Origin: Thermomicrobiales bacterium
GTDB taxonomy: Bacteria > Chloroflexota > Chloroflexia > Thermomicrobiales > UBA6265
NCBI GenBank assembly: GCA_023957115.1
Contig: JAMLHN010000002.1
Coordinates: 1-64,000 of the forward strand
Direction: 5' to 3'
DNA length: 64,000 nucleotides
Shown: positions 1-6,916 of the stretch, in pieces
Layout of the letters: every line of letters begins with the position of its first letter
How positions within the stretch are numbered: position 1 is the first letter of the stretch
Translations under genes and position numbers: made by a program
Notes under the pieces: model-generated
Seen by the model: the letters and a program-made list of their open reading frames with translations, nothing else
Database searches by the model: none
What the model was told of the DNA's origin: nothing

Positions 1-1181
1 CCGCCGACGGCATCGACCAGATCCTCGAAGCCGGTGAAGTCGATGAGCGCGTAGTGGTCGATCTCGATCCCCAGGTAGAGCTCCACCACCAGCTCCTCAT
101 AGGGAATACCGCCCAGCATGAGCGCATGGTTGATCTTCGTTTCGCCGTATCCGGGCAGCTCCACCAGCGAGTCGCGTGGGATGGCCAGCCCCCGGCACGT
201 CCCCGATTCTGGATCGAGCCGGAGGACCATCAGCGCGTCGGGACGCACCCCGATATCGATCGCTTGGCCTGGCCGGGCATCGACCCCCATGATCAGGATC
301 GTCATCGGATCCGTCTTGGGATCCTTCAGCCCAACCGCAACGGCCGCGCCATCGACGGCGTCCTGCACGTTCTCCCCGACTCCCCGCAGCCCATCGAGAA
401 TGCCACCGCCCTCGTCGTCATCGTCGTCGTCCGTGTCAGCGGTGGTTTGCAGCGAGCCGGCGGTCTGCTCGAAGACGTAGGAGGAATCTCCCGACGGCGT
501 CGAAGTCGGGCCTTTCTTGAGTTCCTCGGCAGCGGCAACGGCTGTTTGGGCCGGCCCGGTGTCGAAGGTCATCCCCCCGGCCATCATCTGCTCGGCCTGT
601 CCCTCGCCATCGATCACCGGTGTCGCCTCGGCCACGGGGGAGCCGTCTCCAGCCGGTGGGGTGGCCGCATTCGACGTGAAGACCTCACCAATCGCCCCCG
701 ATTGCGCCAGCGCAACGGCCGTCTGCCGGACCGGACCGCCGGGACTCGAACCGGAATAGCTTGGAATGACGATGGTCGGCGCCGGTCCCGCGTTCGCGGT
801 TGGCAATGCCGGCGGGGTTACTATCGCGTTCGGCGTCCCATCCAGCTCCTGCGCGGTCTGATCCTGAATCTGTGCCGGAACGGTGCTGATCGCGTTCAAA
901 TCGTTGATCGTGCGATCGAGCCGCCAGACGCCAATCCCGCCGGCAAGTCCCAGCAGGAGGACGAGCAGCACCGCAATGCGCACCGGCCAGCGGTTGTACC
1001 ACTTGCGTTTCTTCGATCGCCGTTTGTTCCGGCTACCGCGCTCCGGTTGGCTCGACCGGGGCAGGTCGAACGATTCGGTGACGACCGGAGCGTCGGAGTT
1101 CACCGTCGTACCGCAGTTCTCGCAATACCGATCCGTCGCCTGGATCGGAGCATGGCAGATGGGACAACGATTGGGCGGCAA
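1..1181 (-). CDS. LCP (LytR-CpsA-Psr) family protein with N-terminal zinc ribbon, 3' end cut by window
   Basis: LCP enzymes are membrane-anchored transferases that attach anionic or secondary polymers to the cell wall. Read on the minus strand the protein begins with two Cys-x-x-Cys pairs (CPIC and CENC, residues ~5-25) that look like a zinc ribbon, then a basic stretch (NKRRSKKRK), one transmembrane helix (about residues 60-80), a ~150-residue Pro/Thr/Ala-rich linker containing an acidic run, and the LCP core: ILIMGVDARPG, RPDALMVLRLDP, GLAIPRDSLVELPGYG, KINHAL and GFEDLVDAVGG. The catalytic-site arginines and aspartates of LCP motifs are present. The protein runs off the left edge, so about 390 codons are visible. 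No ATG or GTG lies in frame before the zinc ribbon; TTG at 1181 is used here, but an AGGAGGA lies 6 bases before an in-frame CTG at 1193, so the true start may be CTG. Confidence 0.85.
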   Translation of the reverse strand, partial: MPPNRCPICHAPIQATDRYCENCGTTVNSDAPVVTESFDLPRSSQPERGSRNKRRSKKRKWYNRWPVRIAVLLVLLLGLAGGIGVWRLDRTINDLNAISTVPAQIQDQTAQELDGTPNAIVTPPALPTANAGPAPTIVIPSYSGSSPGGPVRQTAVALAQSGAIGEVFTSNAATPPAGDGSPVAEATPVIDGEGQAEQMMAGGMTFDTGPAQTAVAAAEELKKGPTSTPSGDSSYVFEQTAGSLQTTADTDDDDDDEGGGILDGLRGVGENVQDAVDGAAVAVGLKDPKTDPMTILIMGVDARPGQAIDIGVRPDALMVLRLDPESGTCRGLAIPRDSLVELPGYGETKINHALMLGGIPYEELVVELYLGIEIDHYALIDFTGFEDLVDAVG

Positions 1182-1353
1182 TTGAGCAGACAGAATGCTT
1201 CCTCCTGGAAGGGAACACGTGGGCTGGCATGTACGGTGAGGGAATCATAGTACGACGGACGGCGGATTCCACGCGAATATGGCGCGACAACGAGTGATGC
1301 GCGGCAGCGCAACCGTGCCCTCCGCGCCGTCCCGTGCGCTCCGTTCCGTTGTG

Positions 1354-2439
1354 TTATGCCGGGAGAGCTTGACCGGAATTCGGATCGACCATCAGCGACG
1401 TGCAGTCGACCGCTTCGAAATCGCTGCCGAGGATGCGGTTTCGGAGCTCGCGAAGATCGTCATTGTCCCAGCGATCGTCAGGGACCCCGGAGAGAAACCA
1501 ATCACTCCCGTTGTCGGCCAGCATCATTCCATAGGTCTTGAGCGCTTGCAGAATGACCTGATTCACCGGCGAGAAGTCGCTGATATCGGTCGTCGCTTTG
1601 AGCCGAAAGCGCTGTCCCATTGGCGGCAGATTGCTATCGGACGAGGCGCCCGCGTGGTGGCGTGCCGGCCAGACATATGCTTGCTGGGTTTGTGCCGCCG
1701 TGAAGCGGAGGGCGTGCGGAATAACCCCGGCAGCGATCTCCTCGTAGCGCACCAATCCCGGGAGGATCGGTAGTCCTGCCGCGTCGGCCGAGGTCCATTC
1801 GTCTGGCCGCAGCGCGTTCGAGGTGAGATCGAACTGGGCGCCCGCGTACGCCGTCCAGCTTCCATCGGCTTGTGGAGTGGCATCGTACAGCTCGTAGAGC
1901 TGGCAGGTCTCCTCCTGCACGACGATGACATGACGATCGCCGCCGCCGCAGGATCCTCCTTCGATTGGAGCGTCGGGTGGTATCGGATAAGGCCCGGGAT
2001 CGCTTTCATCGTCGATTTCAAAAGCAACGTCGACGTCCGGTTGTGTTGCCGGCACGCGCACAAAAGGGATACCCAGCGGCTGGCCTTCGTACAGACCCGA
2101 TCCGAAGTCCGGATGGAGACCGGTGTCTGGTCCTATGCTCGCGATGTAGGTCTCGGACAACGGGTCCAACGGGAGATCGGCGACCGGGGTGTTCCAGATA
2201 TTGTCTGCGGGAAACAGGGGACAGTCAGGTGGGACTTGTCCACACACCGAGCTCGTGCACCCGAGGCTACAGTCGTCCTGCGCTGCCGCAAACACCGCCG
2301 TGGCGTCGCCACGAGACCCGAGACCAAGCACCTGGGCAAAAACGCCACCGGCGAGGCCGTGCGCGAGCAGGCGACGACGGCTCGAGGGACGACGCTGCGT
2401 CCAACTTCCCATCCAGCGGTCGATGTCGTGCTGATTCAT
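1354..2439 (-). CDS. exported protein of unknown function with FPADNIWNTPV motif
   Basis: A 361-residue protein of unknown function. The N-terminus has a twin-arginine-like, arginine-rich signal (RRPSSRRRLLAHG followed by a hydrophobic stretch to about residue 50), so it is probably exported folded. A short Cys-containing segment (CSLGCTSSVCGQ) precedes the conserved-looking core FPADNIWNTPVADLPLDP at about residue 78. This DN-x-WN opening is one I associate with uncharacterised secreted proteins of Chloroflexota, Acidobacteria and fungi. The core also has DRHVIVVQEETCQLYELYDA and RHHAGASSDSN, which suggest a beta-rich domain with possible metal or catalytic His residues, but no function can be assigned. 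It lies just downstream of the Cys-rich paralogue cluster on the same strand, 46 bases after its last gene, so it may be co-transcribed. Confidence 0.8.
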   Translation of the reverse strand: MNQHDIDRWMGSWTQRRPSSRRRLLAHGLAGGVFAQVLGLGSRGDATAVFAAAQDDCSLGCTSSVCGQVPPDCPLFPADNIWNTPVADLPLDPLSETYIASIGPDTGLHPDFGSGLYEGQPLGIPFVRVPATQPDVDVAFEIDDESDPGPYPIPPDAPIEGGSCGGGDRHVIVVQEETCQLYELYDATPQADGSWTAYAGAQFDLTSNALRPDEWTSADAAGLPILPGLVRYEEIAAGVIPHALRFTAAQTQQAYVWPARHHAGASSDSNLPPMGQRFRLKATTDISDFSPVNQVILQALKTYGMMLADNGSDWFLSGVPDDRWDNDDLRELRNRILGSDFEAVDCTSLMVDPNSGQALPA

Positions 2440-2485
2440 CTCAACCTCCCAAGTGTTCAGTCCTCAGCGCGACAAGACAACGAGG

Positions 2486-3493
2486 CTATATATCAGTGCA
2501 GACTTGGCCTATGCAGTCCTGACCCGGCCCGCAGACAACGCGGTCGGGCCCACAAGAAAATCGATCGTAGCCGGGCATCACGCAGCGAGCGCCCAAACAG
2601 ACATTCCCGCCTATGCACGGGAAGCCGCATTCGCCGCAATTGTTGACATCGACCTGCACGTCGGTACAAATGCCGCCACAGTTCGTCTCAAAAGAGGCGC
2701 AGCCGCACGTTCCGAAGTTGCAGATTTGTGTGCAGCATTGCTCACTCGTCTCACACATGCCCTGATCCGGAACGCACGTGGGCTCCTGGTTTGCCTCGCA
2801 TTGGCAGGTGTCGAGATTCAGGGATTCATTCTCATCGAAACATTCGGGAACGCAGCTGAGACCGCATTGAATGGTTCCGTCGGGACAGGCGCAGATACCC
2901 TGGTTGGCGTCGGTGCACATACCGCCGCCGGGACAGCAGTTTTGACCGCAGGCAATCTGGGGAGGCGGGCAGCTGCTTGTCGAGCCTCCGCCGGCGTTCG
3001 TTGAGCCCGAGCCACTGGCCGTCGAACCAGATCCGGCGGTCGATTGGCCGCCGGTGGTCTGCCAGCCACCGATATCGCCGGGCTGGGGACCGCCGAAGAG
3101 GCCAGCAGCGGCACCCTGGCAACTTGAGAACGGCTGCTCGCCGGCGCCGGAGAACGCAACGATCTGGTTGCCGGCGAAGGTCACTTCGAAGTCGCTGGCC
3201 CGGCCGGTTGCCCGACCGGTCACCGATTGCGCGCCGGTGAACGATGCCTGGGTAAACGCTCCATCCGGTCCGAGCGTGAACTGCAGGGTGCCATCGTACG
3301 CGGTCGGTGCGGAGGGGCCGCCGGCGGTTTCGGCGTGAATGATCAGACTGCACGGTCCTTGGGCCAGGGTGTTCGATTCGAGGATGGGCAATGCGGCCAC
3401 GGCTCCGCCGGCGCCGACGAGACGAAGGGCATCGCGCCGGGAGAGGCGCCGGGCTCGATTGCGGGTCCAGGTATCGAAGCGTTTCGCGTCCAT
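2486..3493 (-). CDS. Tat-exported Cys-rich protein, paralogue 3 of a local family
   Basis: 335 residues. The first ~45 residues are a Tat signal (RNRARRLSRRDALRLVGAGG then a hydrophobic run). Residues ~46-145 form the family domain shared with the two upstream neighbours: it starts CSLIIHAET, has GTLQFTLGPDGAF, then VTGRATGR, then a Gly near IVAFSGAGEQPFSSC and ends DIGGWQTTG. After a Ser/Gly-rich linker (~145-170) comes a tail with over 25 cysteines containing units such as CGQNCCPGGGMC, CETSEQCCTQIC, and NNCGECGFPCIGGNVC. Such tails resemble disulfide-rich extracellular repeats common in myxobacterial and Chloroflexota secreted proteins. The gene follows its paralogue by 24 bases on the same strand. 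Function unknown; a surface or matrix role is inferred from export and the Cys repeats. Confidence 0.85.
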   Translation of the reverse strand: MDAKRFDTWTRNRARRLSRRDALRLVGAGGAVAALPILESNTLAQGPCSLIIHAETAGGPSAPTAYDGTLQFTLGPDGAFTQASFTGAQSVTGRATGRASDFEVTFAGNQIVAFSGAGEQPFSSCQGAAAGLFGGPQPGDIGGWQTTGGQSTAGSGSTASGSGSTNAGGGSTSSCPPPQIACGQNCCPGGGMCTDANQGICACPDGTIQCGLSCVPECFDENESLNLDTCQCEANQEPTCVPDQGMCETSEQCCTQICNFGTCGCASFETNCGGICTDVQVDVNNCGECGFPCIGGNVCLGARCVMPGYDRFSCGPDRVVCGPGQDCIGQVCTDI

Positions 3494-3517
3494 GAGGGAC
3501 CTCCCAATCGGTGGCGA

Positions 3518-4519
3518 CTATTGGCACGAGCCGTTTAGGCACGTGGTACCGATACAGGTGTTGTTGCAGTTTCCGCAGTTGTTGCTGTCGGAGAAGGTGT
3601 CGACACACATGTCGTTACAGACAACCAAGCCACAGCTATCGCAGGTTCCGCCGTTGCACCATCCGCTGCAACACTGACTGCTGAAGCTGCATGCGCCGCC
3701 AAAGTCGATACACCCACCTCCGCCATCTCCGTTGCCGCCACCGTCGTCGCCGGTACAGACGCTGCCGACGCACGATTGGGTATCGACATCACAGGCATTG
3801 AAGCAGGCTCCGCAATGAGCCAGATTGTCCGAGAGGACGATGCAGCTTTCACCGCAAATGGTGTCACTGCAGGTGCGACATTCGTTGTCGGTACACCAGC
3901 CGGAGCAGCATTCGCTGCTGGTATTGCATTGGCTGTGCAGCTCCAGACAGGCGCTGCCGGGTTGATCTCCTCCTTGCGGTTGGGACCCGGCTTGGGTTTG
4001 CGGTTGAGTTTGGAGGGCCGGGGGAGCCGATGTCTGTCCGGAATCGCCTTCGCTCGATTCGGCTCGCCAGGTGCCAAGCTGGCCAGTGTCTGGGTTGGCC
4101 AAAAAGCCAACGATTGGACTGGAGCACTGTTCAATCGGGCCGTTGGCCACCCCGGTCAGTGCGAGGGTCGTGCCATCGCCAAGTGCGGCAAGCAGATCGA
4201 CGGCCGGTCCGGTGGCCTGACCGACGACCGAGGCGGGACCTTGGCCGGCAAGACTGAGGGACCCGGTATCGATGGCGCCGCCGTTGCCCATATCGAGCAC
4301 GAGTGTGCCGGAGACGGTTTGGCTGGAGTCGAATGAAGAGGTGAGGGTAACTGCATACGTGCAGGAGCCGTTGCTCCCGTCACCGAATTGGGCGTTGGCG
4401 CGTTGGAGGCGTGTCAGGGCCGCGGCGACGCCGGCGGTGAGCGACCAGCCGAGGATGGACCGGCGGTTGGCGGTGGCAGAGCGTGTGCGCGTCCACGTAT
4501 CGAAGCGGTTGCTATTCAT
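3518..4519 (-). CDS. Tat-exported Cys-rich protein, paralogue 2 of a local family
   Basis: 333 residues from the ATG at 4519, chosen because it gives a clean signal (MNSNRFDTWTRTRSATANRR then a hydrophobic segment ending near AQFGDG) matching the start of the next paralogue (FDTWTRNRARR). A longer frame reaches 4603 but would run back through the preceding gene. The family domain spans ~40-150: CTYAVTLTSS, GTLVLDMGNGGAIDTGS, VVGQATGPAVDL, LALTGVANGPIEQC and LGTWRAE. A Gln/Pro/Gly linker follows, then a Cys-rich tail with two copies of the CxxSSxCCSGWC type (SECCSGWCTDNEC, SQCCSGWCNGGTC) and NNCGNCNNTC. Only 5 bases separate it from the upstream gene, so translation is probably coupled. No enzymatic motif is visible; function unknown. 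Confidence 0.82.
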   Translation of the reverse strand: MNSNRFDTWTRTRSATANRRSILGWSLTAGVAAALTRLQRANAQFGDGSNGSCTYAVTLTSSFDSSQTVSGTLVLDMGNGGAIDTGSLSLAGQGPASVVGQATGPAVDLLAALGDGTTLALTGVANGPIEQCSSPIVGFLANPDTGQLGTWRAESSEGDSGQTSAPPALQTQPQTQAGSQPQGGDQPGSACLELHSQCNTSSECCSGWCTDNECRTCSDTICGESCIVLSDNLAHCGACFNACDVDTQSCVGSVCTGDDGGGNGDGGGGCIDFGGACSFSSQCCSGWCNGGTCDSCGLVVCNDMCVDTFSDSNNCGNCNNTCIGTTCLNGSCQ

Positions 4520-4524
4520 GACGG

Positions 4525-4935
4525 TCAGGCTTGTGTGGCGTTCCAAACGCCGATATTTTGCAGACCGGTGCCGACGAACGCTCCACCAAAATCGCCACTG
4601 CATTGGTCGATCGGGAAGACTCCACTACCAGTAAAGGTGATGGTGGAGTTAGGGGCCGATCCGACGCGGAGGCGAATCGACCGGCCAGTGGCCTGGCCGA
4701 CGACTGGAGCGGTCGTGCCGTCGGAGAATTGAAAGGTCCCGGAGTCGATGGCGCCGTCCTGCCCGACGGAGAACGTAAGCGTTCCCTGAAAGGTTTGCCC
4801 GGCGTTGGGTCCAAATTGGACGACGCCGCTGATGAAGAGCGAGCATCCCTCTCCATTGAATTGGGTTAACGAGCTGTATCTGTGCGGAAAGGAATTGACG
4901 CCTGACGCAATGCGCTTTGCAGCCGAACGTGCCAT
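4525..4935 (-). CDS. small protein made only of the local family domain, paralogue 1
   Basis: 136 residues from ATG 4935, which has GGAGG 8 bases upstream; upstream in-frame codons lack a better site. The protein is almost entirely the ~100-residue domain that its two downstream neighbours carry after their Tat signals: CSLFISGVVQFG, GTLTFSVGQDGAIDSG, VVGQATGRSIRL, ITFTGSGVFPIDQC, and the closing IGVWNATQ. It has no Cys-rich tail and no clear signal peptide (the start MARSAAKRIASG is basic but not followed by a hydrophobic segment), so it might be cytoplasmic or exported by another route. It is the first gene of the three-paralogue run. Function unknown. Confidence 0.72.
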   Translation of the reverse strand: MARSAAKRIASGVNSFPHRYSSLTQFNGEGCSLFISGVVQFGPNAGQTFQGTLTFSVGQDGAIDSGTFQFSDGTTAPVVGQATGRSIRLRVGSAPNSTITFTGSGVFPIDQCSGDFGGAFVGTGLQNIGVWNATQA

Positions 4936-5181
4936 GAGGGGGGCCTCCGCGAGCATGATTCGAAAACGTGGCTGGCTGTTGATCCAGCCTTCACACCAGC
5001 AGCAAAAACTACGCATGTAAATGGGCGAAATGCGCAAGTTCGTGGAAGGAGGCAATTCCTCTTGATGCGTTGGGACAGCGCGGCCGTATACTGCCGTCCA
5101 CTCGCCTTCTCATCATCAGCTCGCCAGCACGTTGCTGCGGGTCATTGTCGTTCCTGGGGCGAGCTGGAGGTAACGGTCACG

Positions 5182-6123
5182 ATGGACGAACCTCAGACAA
5201 GTATCCGGCGTACCCTCACCCGTCGTCACGCGTGCGTTGGTTTCGGCGCGAGCACCCTCGGGTTGGCGTTGGCCAACCGCGTGCTTCCGGTTTTGGCCCA
5301 GGATGACGAGGCTGAGCTCCTGCAGAGTGAAACTGATGTCGTCTATAGCACGGTGGGCGGGGTCCCCTTGCTTCTCGACGTGGTGCGACCGGCCGATCGT
5401 CCTGAGCCTCGCCCGGCGGTGGTCGTGATTCACGGTGGCGGATTGGTGCAAGGGACCCGCTGGGATCATGGCGAGGCGGCCACCAACCTGGCCCTGGCAG
5501 GCTACGTCACCTTCAGCATCGAGTACCGTCTTTTCGTGTCGGGAGATCCGACGACGTTTTGGCCAGCCCAACTGGATGACGTGCAGCGGGCGGTTCGTTG
5601 GGTCCGGGCCAATGCGGACATGTACGGTGTCGATTCGAATCGAGTGGGTGCGTTTGGATTTTCCTCAGGTGGGCAGCTCGCCGCCTTTCTTGGTACGCGG
5701 GAAACCCGTGACGAGAGCGACCCGGAACTCGCCGGCTATTCCAGCAAGGCCACTTGTGTGGTGACGATGGGCGGGTTGTTCGATTTCACCTTCGCGAATG
5801 CCCATCCGGATTCGCTGGAGACGGACGCCGAGATCCTGGGGGGATCGGCGGAGGCGTTGCCACCGCCAACCGCCTATGAGGACTTCTCACCAGTTCATTT
5901 TGTGGACAATGCCAGTGCGCCGTTCCTGATCTTGCAGGAGGGCAACGAAGACGTTATTCCCTATGAGCAGCCCCAGCGAATGGTGGCCGCATTGCAAGCG
6001 GCCGGGGTCCAGGTCTCGTACAGCTGGTTCCCGGACTATGCGCACGATTCCTGGTTCGATTGGGCGGCCGAGGCTCCAGAAACGCTGGCGTTCTTTGGGC
6101 GGCACCTCACTCCGGAGGTGTAA
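5182..6123 (+). CDS. Tat-exported alpha/beta hydrolase (esterase/lipase-like)
   Basis: 313 residues from the ATG at 5182 (GGAGG 11 bases upstream; a longer frame to 5062 lacks support). A Tat signal (IRRTLTRRHACVGFG... VLPVLAQ) occupies the first ~35 residues. The mature part is an alpha/beta hydrolase of the BD-FAE/hormone-sensitive-lipase type: oxyanion-hole motif VVVIHGGGLVQG, nucleophile elbow GFSSGG (Ser of GxSxG), a late Asp in GNEDVIPYEQP and the catalytic His in DYAHDSWFDW. The expected role is hydrolysis of carboxylic esters or acylated sugars outside the membrane. It is divergent from the Cys-rich cluster (246-base gap) and followed by a phosphatase gene on the same strand. The substrate cannot be read from sequence. 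Confidence 0.9.
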   Translation: MDEPQTSIRRTLTRRHACVGFGASTLGLALANRVLPVLAQDDEAELLQSETDVVYSTVGGVPLLLDVVRPADRPEPRPAVVVIHGGGLVQGTRWDHGEAATNLALAGYVTFSIEYRLFVSGDPTTFWPAQLDDVQRAVRWVRANADMYGVDSNRVGAFGFSSGGQLAAFLGTRETRDESDPELAGYSSKATCVVTMGGLFDFTFANAHPDSLETDAEILGGSAEALPPPTAYEDFSPVHFVDNASAPFLILQEGNEDVIPYEQPQRMVAALQAAGVQVSYSWFPDYAHDSWFDWAAEAPETLAFFGRHLTPEV

Positions 6124-6301
6124 GCGGCGCGCTCATCCCACGTACATTTTCGGCAGCTTGCTCAGATGGACGCTTTCCCTGCGGTATCTGCCCTCTGCAG
6201 TGTTTTGGAATGGTTGCCACAATCAGGGTTGAAGGGAGACGGGTGGGCGCGGGTTGCGTAGACTGACGGAAATGGACGTGGCCTGTGAAGGGGGAGAGCA
6301 G

Positions 6302-6790
6302 TTGAAGCAACTGATCATATTGCGGCATTCGAAAACGGAGAAAATCAATCCCGCGGGCGATGCGGCGCGAGAGCTGACCAAGCCCGGGCGCCGGTGGGCG
6401 ACGGAGGCGGGACGCGAGATTTTCGAAGCGACAGGAATGCCAGATCTGCTGGTGACCTCGAATGCGATTCGGGCGTTGCAGACAGGCGATTTGGCGGCGG
6501 AAGCGATGAAGTTTGCTGGAGAGCGACGTGTCGTTCCCGAGGTGTATGGCGCCACGGAGGACGAGTTGGTGCAGGTGATCCAGGCGTTTCCGGACGACTT
6601 CTCCAAAATCGTGCTGGTGGGACACAATCCAGGGCTGGAAGAACTGGCGAACAGCTACGCCGGCAAGCGAGCGCATGGTCATTTGCCGACGGCGGGATGG
6701 GTCGTGGTCGACATAAGCGCGAATGCGTGGAAGGATGCGAAGGCAGGTGGTGGCAAGGTAACCGCGTTCGGAACGCCGAATAAGGAGTAG
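6302..6790 (+). CDS. SixA-like histidine phosphatase
   Basis: Histidine phosphatase superfamily, short SixA type, about 162 residues. Catalytic motif LIILRHSKTEK replaces the usual RHG with RHS as in SixA proteins; later motifs are SNAIRALQT, the second catalytic His in VLVGHNPGLEEL, and LPTAGWVVV. SixA removes phosphate from phosphohistidine on phosphocarrier or phosphotransfer proteins in the cytoplasm; many remote homologues act on unknown small phosphoesters. TTG at 6302 is chosen because it sits 5 bases after GGGGGAG and places the beta-strand LIILRH at the very N-terminus as in the family; an in-frame ATG at 6272 would add ten residues. Confidence 0.82.
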   Translation: MKQLIILRHSKTEKINPAGDAARELTKPGRRWATEAGREIFEATGMPDLLVTSNAIRALQTGDLAAEAMKFAGERRVVPEVYGATEDELVQVIQAFPDDFSKIVLVGHNPGLEELANSYAGKRAHGHLPTAGWVVVDISANAWKDAKAGGGKVTAFGTPNKE

Positions 6791-6796
6791 AGGGAA

Positions 6797-6900
6797 GGCA
6801 ATGGGAACTGGGCAAAAGGCAATGGGCAATAGGCAAGAGTGGTGGAGTGGTGTTCACTTGGGCACCCCGTCCAAGACTATTGCCTTTTGCCTATTGCCCG
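6797..6900. repeat. facing heptamer-repeat arrays (GGCAATR type) between convergent genes
   Basis: The left arm (6797-6838) is built of 7-base units such as GGGCAAA, AGGCAAT, GGGCAAT, AGGCAAG; the right arm (6878-6900) reads ATTGCCT, TTTGCCT, ATTGCCC, the reverse complement. Together they can fold into a long hairpin between the convergent phosphatase and flavoprotein genes and could end transcription in both directions. This is one of about ten such arrays in the window and resembles cyanobacterial short tandemly repeated repetitive sequences. Confidence 0.75.
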
Positions 6901-6916
6901 GCACATGCTTGACGCA

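Noticed and set aside
54-1250. 398-residue plus-strand frame opposite the LCP gene
   Set aside because: It is antisense to a clear LCP domain; composition reflects GC-rich codons, and no family is visible.
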